The notes under the pieces: generated by a model | The model's input: the letters and a program-made list of their open reading frames with translations, nothing else | What the model was told of the DNA's origin: nothing | The model's database searches: none | From: DATIRA01 sp964553405 | Lineage (GTDB): Bacteria; Pseudomonadota; Gammaproteobacteria; Steroidobacterales; Steroidobacteraceae | Direction: 5' to 3' | DNA length: 49,856 nucleotides | Assembly (NCBI GenBank): GCA_964553405.1 | Contig: CAZKLS010000007.1 | Span: forward strand, 1 to 49,856 | Translations under genes and position numbers: made by a program | Shown: positions 45,574-49,856 of the stretch, piece by piece | Position numbering within the stretch: position 1 is the stretch's first letter | How the letters are laid out: each line of letters opens with the position of its first letter

Positions 45574-45888
45574 GTCACAGGCCAGGCCTCAGGTCCACGA
45601 GCCGCAGCGCCATGCAATTTCCCGCGATTGCCTGCAGGGCTTGGGGTAGACTATTCAATGGATCGTTGCGCTTCCGTGCCTTGCAGGACGCCACACGGCG
45701 TCTCGTTTTGCCAAGCCGAATCGTCTGCGATCAGGTGACAGGATCGACTGCTCGAGCGTTGGCCTGCTGCAGGTGAACGCCTCTTTGACGACCTCGGCTG
45801 CGAAATCTCCTGTTGTGCTTTTCTTGAACCGAGCCATGTCCTGAACGGGCCTCTGGCCGGATGTGTGTAACCCTCGAAGGATGTTCGA
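45574..45888. other. Leader and intergenic region of the second RRM gene
   Basis: 315 bases without a gene. It is visibly less GC-rich than its surroundings. It holds a compact hairpin GACGCC-ACAC-GGCGTC (45687-45702) followed by TCGTTTT, resembling an intrinsic terminator or attenuator. The next start follows the stretch CTCGAAGGATGTTCGA, with GAAGGA as ribosome-binding site. A promoter may lie near TAGACTATTC (45647-45656), giving a leader of over 200 nt. Confidence 0.55.
45687..45709 (+). terminator. Candidate attenuator hairpin in the RRM leader
   Basis: A 6-base perfect stem (GACGCC / GGCGTC) with a four-base ACAC loop is followed by TCGTTTT. Located about 180 bases before the second RRM start. 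It could end read-through from the first RRM gene or attenuate the second; the U-run is interrupted, so activity is uncertain. Confidence 0.5.
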
Positions 45889-46230
45889 ATGACCAAGATC
45901 TATGTGGGCAATCTGCCTTTCAGCGCGACGGAGAGCGAGGTTCGCGACCTGTTTGCTCAGCACGGCACGGTTGAATCCGTGGCGCTGCCTACCGACCGTG
46001 ACACCGGCCGTCCGCGCGGCTTCGGCTTCGTCCAGATGCCGGACGCCGATGCTCAGCGGGCCATGGAGGCGCTGAACGGCTTCAACCTCGGCGGTCGTCC
46101 GCTGCGCGTCAATGAGGCGCAGGATCGTCCGCGTTCGCCGGGCGGCGGTGGCCGACCGGGCGGCGGTGGACGTCCGGGTGGCGGCGGCGGCGGCTACGGC
46201 GGCGGCGGCGGCGGACAGCGCCGCTGGTGA
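45889..46230 (+). CDS. RRM-domain RNA-binding protein (second copy, glycine-rich tail)
   Basis: 113 residues: RNP2 IYVGNLPF, RNP1 RGFGFVQM, then a Gly-rich tail with repeated RPGGGG units and GGGYGGGGGGQRRW. Same architecture as the gene 315 bases upstream but with a longer tail. GAAGGA eight bases before the ATG is a clear ribosome-binding site. A strong terminator follows. Likely a single-stranded RNA binder; regulation through its long leader is suggested by the sequence. Confidence 0.94.
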   Translation: MTKIYVGNLPFSATESEVRDLFAQHGTVESVALPTDRDTGRPRGFGFVQMPDADAQRAMEALNGFNLGGRPLRVNEAQDRPRSPGGGGRPGGGGRPGGGGGGYGGGGGGQRRW

Positions 46231-46278
46231 TCAGCCGTCCGGCCGGGTCGCTGCCCGGCCGTTGATCGCTTGATTCAG

Positions 46279-46316
46279 GAAGGCCCGGGACACTTCCCGG
46301 GCCTTCTTTGTTTGTT
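46279..46316 (+). terminator. Intrinsic terminator after the second RRM gene
   Basis: A 12-base perfect stem (GAAGGCCCGGGA / TCCCGGGCCTTC) with a four-base loop (46291-46294) is followed by TTTGTTTGTT. One of the clearest terminators in the window. It lies between the RRM gene and the end of the convergent helicase gene; the T-run serves the plus strand only. Confidence 0.93.
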
Positions 46317-46340
46317 CAACACGGCCGCGGCCGGCCGTGC

Positions 46341-48431
46341 TCACCACATGCTGCGCAGCCGCGACGCGACGTCCACCCGGGCGCCGCTGCCGGCGGCCCC
46401 GGACGCAGCCCGCCCGTCGTCCGGTTCCGCGGGCCAGGTCACCGACTCGAACCGGGCGAGCACCGCGTCGGTCAGGAAGCGACTCCTGGCCCCGTGCACG
46501 TAACGGTCGCCGGTGGCCGCCTGCTGAACGACGTAGAACCGCAGCGGCGCGAGCAGGTGCAGCTCGCTGCGCGCGCGCGTCAACGCGACGTACAGCAGTC
46601 GCCGCTCCTCTTCGATCAGCTCCGGCCGTCCCGTCGAGAATTCCGACGGGAAACTGCCGTCGGTGACGTTCAACACGTGGACGCACTCCCACTCCTGCCC
46701 CTTGGCCGAGTGCACGGTCGACAGCACCAGGTAGTCCTCGTCCAACAGCGGGTCGCCGGCGAGGTCGCCGCTGGCCTGCGGCGGGTCCAGCGTGAGATCG
46801 CTGACGAATTGCTCGCGGGTCGCGAACTGCACTGCGAGGCGTTCGAGCTGGTCGAGGTCGCCCCGGCGCGGCCCGGCCTGCGGGTAGAGATCCTCGAGCA
46901 GAGGGTCGTACCACTTGCGGACGCGCGCGATCTGGCCTTCCCACGGCGCGCCCGGGGCGCCGACATCCTCCATCATCCGGACGAAGCCGGGCCAGAGTTC
47001 GCGCGCCGCAGCGGGGGGACGGTGGCCCGCCAGCGCACTCCAGCGACAGCCTGACGCCTCGAAGGCCTCGCAGCCGCGCTCGGCCAGCGCCGGACCGATG
47101 CCTGGCAGCAGCTGCAGCACGCGGAAGGCGGCGATCCGGTTGCGGGGATTGTCAGCCCAGCGCAGCAGCGCGAGCAGGTCCTTGACGTGCGCCGACTCGA
47201 GGAACTTCAGTCCGCCGTACTTCACGTAGGGGATGTTGCGTCGCATCAGCTCCAGCTCGAGCACGTCGCTGTGATCGGAGTTGCGGAACAGCACGGCCTG
47301 GCGCCGCAGCTCGATGCCGCGCTCGCGGGCCTCCAGCACACGCTCCACGACGTAGCCTGCCTGCCCCTGGTCGTCGAGCACCGTCACGAACATCGGCGGA
47401 GCACCGGCGCCCCGCTCGCTGCTGAGCTCCTTGCGGTGCTGCCGCTGCGCCCCGGCCATCAGCGCATTGGCTGCATCGAGCACCGACTGCGTCGAGCGAT
47501 AGTTCCGCTCGAGTGCCACGACCCGTGCGGGCGGGTCGAACTGCGCCGGGAAGCCGAGGATGTTCTCGACGGTTGCAGCGCGGAACGAGTAGATCGACTG
47601 GGCGTCGTCGCCGACCACGGTGACGCCCTCACCGTCCGGCTTCAGGCACCGCAGGATCTCGGCCTGCAGTGCATTGGTATCCTGGTACTCGTCCACCAGC
47701 ACGTGGTCGAAGCGCGAGCCCAGCTCCGCGGCCAGCGACGGCTCGAGCATCATCGCGTGCCAGTAAAGCAGCAGGTCGTCGTAGTCGAGCAGTTGCTGCT
47801 CCAGCTTGGCCTCGACATAGCTGCGGAACAGCCCGCCCAGCATCTCCTCCCACTCCAGGCACCAGGGGTAGGCGACCTCCAGCGTGTGCCGGAGCGGCTG
47901 CGCGGTGTTGACGCGGTGTGAGTAGATCCCGAGGCAGGTGTCCTTGCGGGGGAAGCGTCGCTCGGTGCGCGACAGGCCCAGCCGCTGTCGCAGCACGTCC
48001 ATCAGGTCTGCCGCGTCGCCGCGGTCGAGGATGCTGAAACCGGGATCGAGTCCGAGCCGCGGGGCGTATTCGCGGATCAGCCGGTTGCCGACGGCGTGGA
48101 AGGTCCCGGACCACGGCAGGCGAAGGCTGCCGAGCGCGCCGCGCGCCGTCGTGTTGCTCCCGGCGACTTCAGCTACCACGCGCTGAGCGCGACGGGTCAT
48201 CTCCAGCGCCGCCCGGCGAGTGAAGGTCAGCAGCAGCAGCCGCTCCGGCGTGACGCCCTGCAGCAGCAGGTGCGCGACGCGGTGTGCCAGCGTTCCGGTC
48301 TTGCCGGTACCCGCGCCGGCGATGATCAACAGCGGACCCGCGGCGAAGCCGCGCTCAGGATCGGGGTCGCCGTGGGTCGCCGCAGCGAGCTGCGCGGCGT
48401 TCAGGCGCTCGAAGACCGTCGGGTTGCTCAT
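46341..48431 (-). CDS. UvrD/Rep-family ATP-dependent DNA helicase
   Basis: 696 residues, superfamily 1A helicase. Motifs in order: Q-motif LNAAQLAAA, Walker A GAGTGKTGTLAHR, LLLLTFTRRAALEM (Ia), VDEYQDTNALQAEIL (II), GDDAQSIYSFRAA (III), ERNYRSTQ (IV), VHSAKGQEWE (V) and VALTRARSELHL (VI). It is related to UvrD, Rep and PcrA but shorter than UvrD and lacks an obvious nuclease domain; which subgroup is unclear. ATG at 48431 begins MSNPTVFERLN. Divergent from the following membrane-protein gene. Confidence 0.93.
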   Translation of the reverse strand: MSNPTVFERLNAAQLAAATHGDPDPERGFAAGPLLIIAGAGTGKTGTLAHRVAHLLLQGVTPERLLLLTFTRRAALEMTRRAQRVVAEVAGSNTTARGALGSLRLPWSGTFHAVGNRLIREYAPRLGLDPGFSILDRGDAADLMDVLRQRLGLSRTERRFPRKDTCLGIYSHRVNTAQPLRHTLEVAYPWCLEWEEMLGGLFRSYVEAKLEQQLLDYDDLLLYWHAMMLEPSLAAELGSRFDHVLVDEYQDTNALQAEILRCLKPDGEGVTVVGDDAQSIYSFRAATVENILGFPAQFDPPARVVALERNYRSTQSVLDAANALMAGAQRQHRKELSSERGAGAPPMFVTVLDDQGQAGYVVERVLEARERGIELRRQAVLFRNSDHSDVLELELMRRNIPYVKYGGLKFLESAHVKDLLALLRWADNPRNRIAAFRVLQLLPGIGPALAERGCEAFEASGCRWSALAGHRPPAAARELWPGFVRMMEDVGAPGAPWEGQIARVRKWYDPLLEDLYPQAGPRRGDLDQLERLAVQFATREQFVSDLTLDPPQASGDLAGDPLLDEDYLVLSTVHSAKGQEWECVHVLNVTDGSFPSEFSTGRPELIEEERRLLYVALTRARSELHLLAPLRFYVVQQAATGDRYVHGARSRFLTDAVLARFESVTWPAEPDDGRAASGAAGSGARVDVASRLRSMW

Positions 48432-48538
48432 CGGTCGGACCAATATAGGCAAGACCTGTATGGATATCCAGTAGCGTGGGCGGACGCACCGCGGCCTGTA
48501 AGATGCGTCGGACCTTCAACCCGGGAGTCGAGCATCGC

Positions 48539-48949
48539 ATGGACGAATTCAAGCTCAGCGACCTGCTGTGGCGCATGGCCTTCTCGGTCGCGCTGGTCTT
48601 CCTGACCTTCAATCCCTCCGGCGTCTCCTACTACCACTGGCTCGCGGACGGCTTCCCCTCGGTCACGCCGGCGGAGGCGATCGCCGGCATCGTGCTGCTG
48701 GGACTGTGGATCTTCTTCGTCCGCTCGACGCTGCAGGCGATGGGCACCGTCGGGCTGGTGCTGCTGATGGGCCTGTTCGCCGCCATCGTCTGGTGGATGG
48801 TGAGCCAGGGCTGGCTGGAGATCGCAAACCGCTCGACGCTGGCCTGGATCGTGCTCGCGATCCTCGGGCTCGTGCTCGGGTTCGGGATGTCCTGGGCGCA
48901 CATCCGGCGGCAGATCTCCGGACAGGCGTCGGTGGACCGCGTGGACTGA
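48539..48949 (+). CDS. DUF6524-like four-helix membrane protein
   Basis: 136 residues with four hydrophobic segments (about 12-30, 44-62, 68-92, 98-120). The stretch WRMAFSVALVFLTFNPSG followed by SYYHW and WIFFVRSTLQAMG resembles the DUF6524 family of uncharacterised inner-membrane proteins, from memory. ATG at 48539 with GGGAG about ten bases upstream; the open frame extends to 48476 without conserved look. Function unknown. Confidence 0.75.
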   Translation: MDEFKLSDLLWRMAFSVALVFLTFNPSGVSYYHWLADGFPSVTPAEAIAGIVLLGLWIFFVRSTLQAMGTVGLVLLMGLFAAIVWWMVSQGWLEIANRSTLAWIVLAILGLVLGFGMSWAHIRRQISGQASVDRVD

Positions 48950-48957
48950 GCCTCGGT

Positions 48958-48979
48958 GGCCGGCCCGGACGGGCCGGCC
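48958..48979. terminator. Candidate bidirectional hairpin between convergent genes
   Basis: A 10-base perfect stem GGCCGGCCCG / CGGGCCGGCC with two central bases lies between the stops of the DUF6524-like gene and the aldehyde dehydrogenase gene. There is no T-run on either side, so termination would need help. Confidence 0.4.
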
Positions 48980-48990
48980 TGATATCCGGC

Positions 48991-49856
48991 TCAGCCCAGC
49001 ATGCGCATGATCTTTTCCTTGCCCTCGGTGTAGGGCGGGTAGCGCAGCGGCGCGTCGAGCCGGAAGCTCCGGTGCATGATCGCCTTCATGTGGCTGAAGG
49101 TCTCGAAGCCGAAGTATCCCTGGTAGCGGCCCATGCCGCTGTTGCCGACCCCGCCGAACGGCAGTTCCGGCGAAACCATGAAGATCACCGCGTCGTTGAT
49201 GCAGACGCTCCCGGCGCTGACGCGCTCGACGACCGCATCCTGCGCCGCGCTGCTCTTCGAGAAGACATACAGCGCGAGCGGTTTCGGGCGCGAAGCGGCG
49301 AACTGTATCGCCTCGTGCATCTCCGCGACCGTGATGATCGGCAGGATCGGGCCGAAGATCTCCTCCTGCATCAGCGGCGAATCGGGCGCGGGATCGAGGA
49401 CCACGGTCGGCTCGACGTAGCGGTCCGCGACGTCGACGCGCCCGCCGGTGTGCACCTGCTGTCCCTCGAGCAGCTTCGCCAGACGGTTGACGTGACGCTC
49501 GCTGACGATACGCGCGTAGTCCGGGCTCTTCGCCACGTCCTCGCCGTAGAACTCGCGGATCTTGCGGCCGATCGCGTCGGCGAGCTGCGGGGCGACCTGC
49601 CGATGGGCCAGCACGTAGTCCGGGGCGACGCAGGTCTGCCCGGCATTGATGAACTTGCCCCAGGCGATCCGCGCGGCCGTCACCTCGATCTCGGCGTCCT
49701 TGTCCACGATGCAGGGGCTCTTGCCGCCGAGTTCCAGCGTCACCGGCGTCAGGTGCTTCGCGGCTGCCGACATGACGATGCGCGCGACGTTCTCGTTGCC
49801 CGTGTAGAGGATGTGGTCGAAGCGCTGCTCGAGCAGCTCGGTCGTCTCCGGGATCC
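48991..49856 (-). CDS. Aldehyde dehydrogenase, coniferyl-aldehyde type (cut by window edge)
   Basis: C-terminal 288 residues of an NAD(P)-dependent aldehyde dehydrogenase; the frame stays open to the right edge, so the N-terminus is missing. Seen: FDHILYTGN, VTLELGGKSPCIVDKDA (conserved glutamate), the catalytic cysteine in INAGQTCVAPDYVL, QEEIFGPILPI, and GGVGNSGMGRYQGYFGFETFSH. The short C-terminal end and SGMGRYQG favour the class-3/coniferyl aldehyde dehydrogenase group. The substrate is inferred only from family resemblance. Confidence 0.93.
   Translation of the reverse strand, partial: IPETTELLEQRFDHILYTGNENVARIVMSAAAKHLTPVTLELGGKSPCIVDKDAEIEVTAARIAWGKFINAGQTCVAPDYVLAHRQVAPQLADAIGRKIREFYGEDVAKSPDYARIVSERHVNRLAKLLEGQQVHTGGRVDVADRYVEPTVVLDPAPDSPLMQEEIFGPILPIITVAEMHEAIQFAASRPKPLALYVFSKSSAAQDAVVERVSAGSVCINDAVIFMVSPELPFGGVGNSGMGRYQGYFGFETFSHMKAIMHRSFRLDAPLRYPPYTEGKEKIMRMLG

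Noticed and set aside
49851..49856. GGATCC at the very end as a cloning junction
   Set aside because: A six-base match is expected by chance, and the aldehyde dehydrogenase frame continues cleanly to the edge.

Overview
The window is a GC-rich (about two-thirds G+C by eye), densely packed chromosomal segment of a non-enteric gammaproteobacterium. The gene order dsbD–aroQ–accB–accC–prmA–(zinc-ribbon/DUF3426)–dusB–fis–purH–purD and the divergent rhlB/trxA–rho arrangement are classic gammaproteobacterial neighbourhoods. A CIRCE element before groES, a Rho with an RG-rich N-terminal extension, and a bacterial homospermidine synthase point away from the Enterobacterales, towards a Chromatiales/Xanthomonadales-like lineage (inference). 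No rRNA, tRNA, CRISPR array, transposase or integrase was found.

Layout. 1–1119: groES–groEL (minus; groEL runs off the left edge) with a CIRCE operator. 1120–13137: a long plus-strand run of cutA, dsbD–tlpA-like (thiol redox), aroQ, accB–accC (fatty-acid initiation), prmA, a zinc-ribbon membrane protein, dusB–fis, purH and purD. 13116–16386: minus-strand trxA–rho–EamA transporter–lipoprotein. 16686–18170: rhlB. 18180–22156: yrfG-like phosphatase (minus), then cysQ, DUF3301, YdcH-like, MscS-family channel and arfB (plus). 22207–22321: a large multi-hairpin palindrome between convergent arfB and plsB. 22362–26363: plsB, a methyltransferase, a small lipoprotein and an alpha/beta hydrolase (minus). 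26540–30166: a single-chain 5-oxoprolinase (plus).

29882–38566: a minus-strand envelope-flavoured run, listed in order of transcription: small protein, terminator, methyltransferase, M13 peptidase, LemA, two TPM-domain proteins, L,D-transpeptidase, and finally an isolated contractile-tail sheath protein gene. 38652–49856: greB; homospermidine synthase and GST (minus); rhodanese, speA, half-size GDT1 transporter, a small ORF and two RRM RNA-binding proteins (plus); a UvrD-family helicase (minus); a DUF6524-like membrane protein (plus); and an aldehyde dehydrogenase cut by the right edge.

Most genes are housekeeping: protein folding, thiol redox, lipid and purine synthesis, RNA metabolism and polyamines. 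The most unusual items are the orphan tail-sheath gene, whose frame runs 285 bp antisense into the 5-oxoprolinase gene; the palindromic element at 22.2–22.3 kb; the DsbD with two intact N-terminal redox domains; and the structured leader of the second RRM gene.
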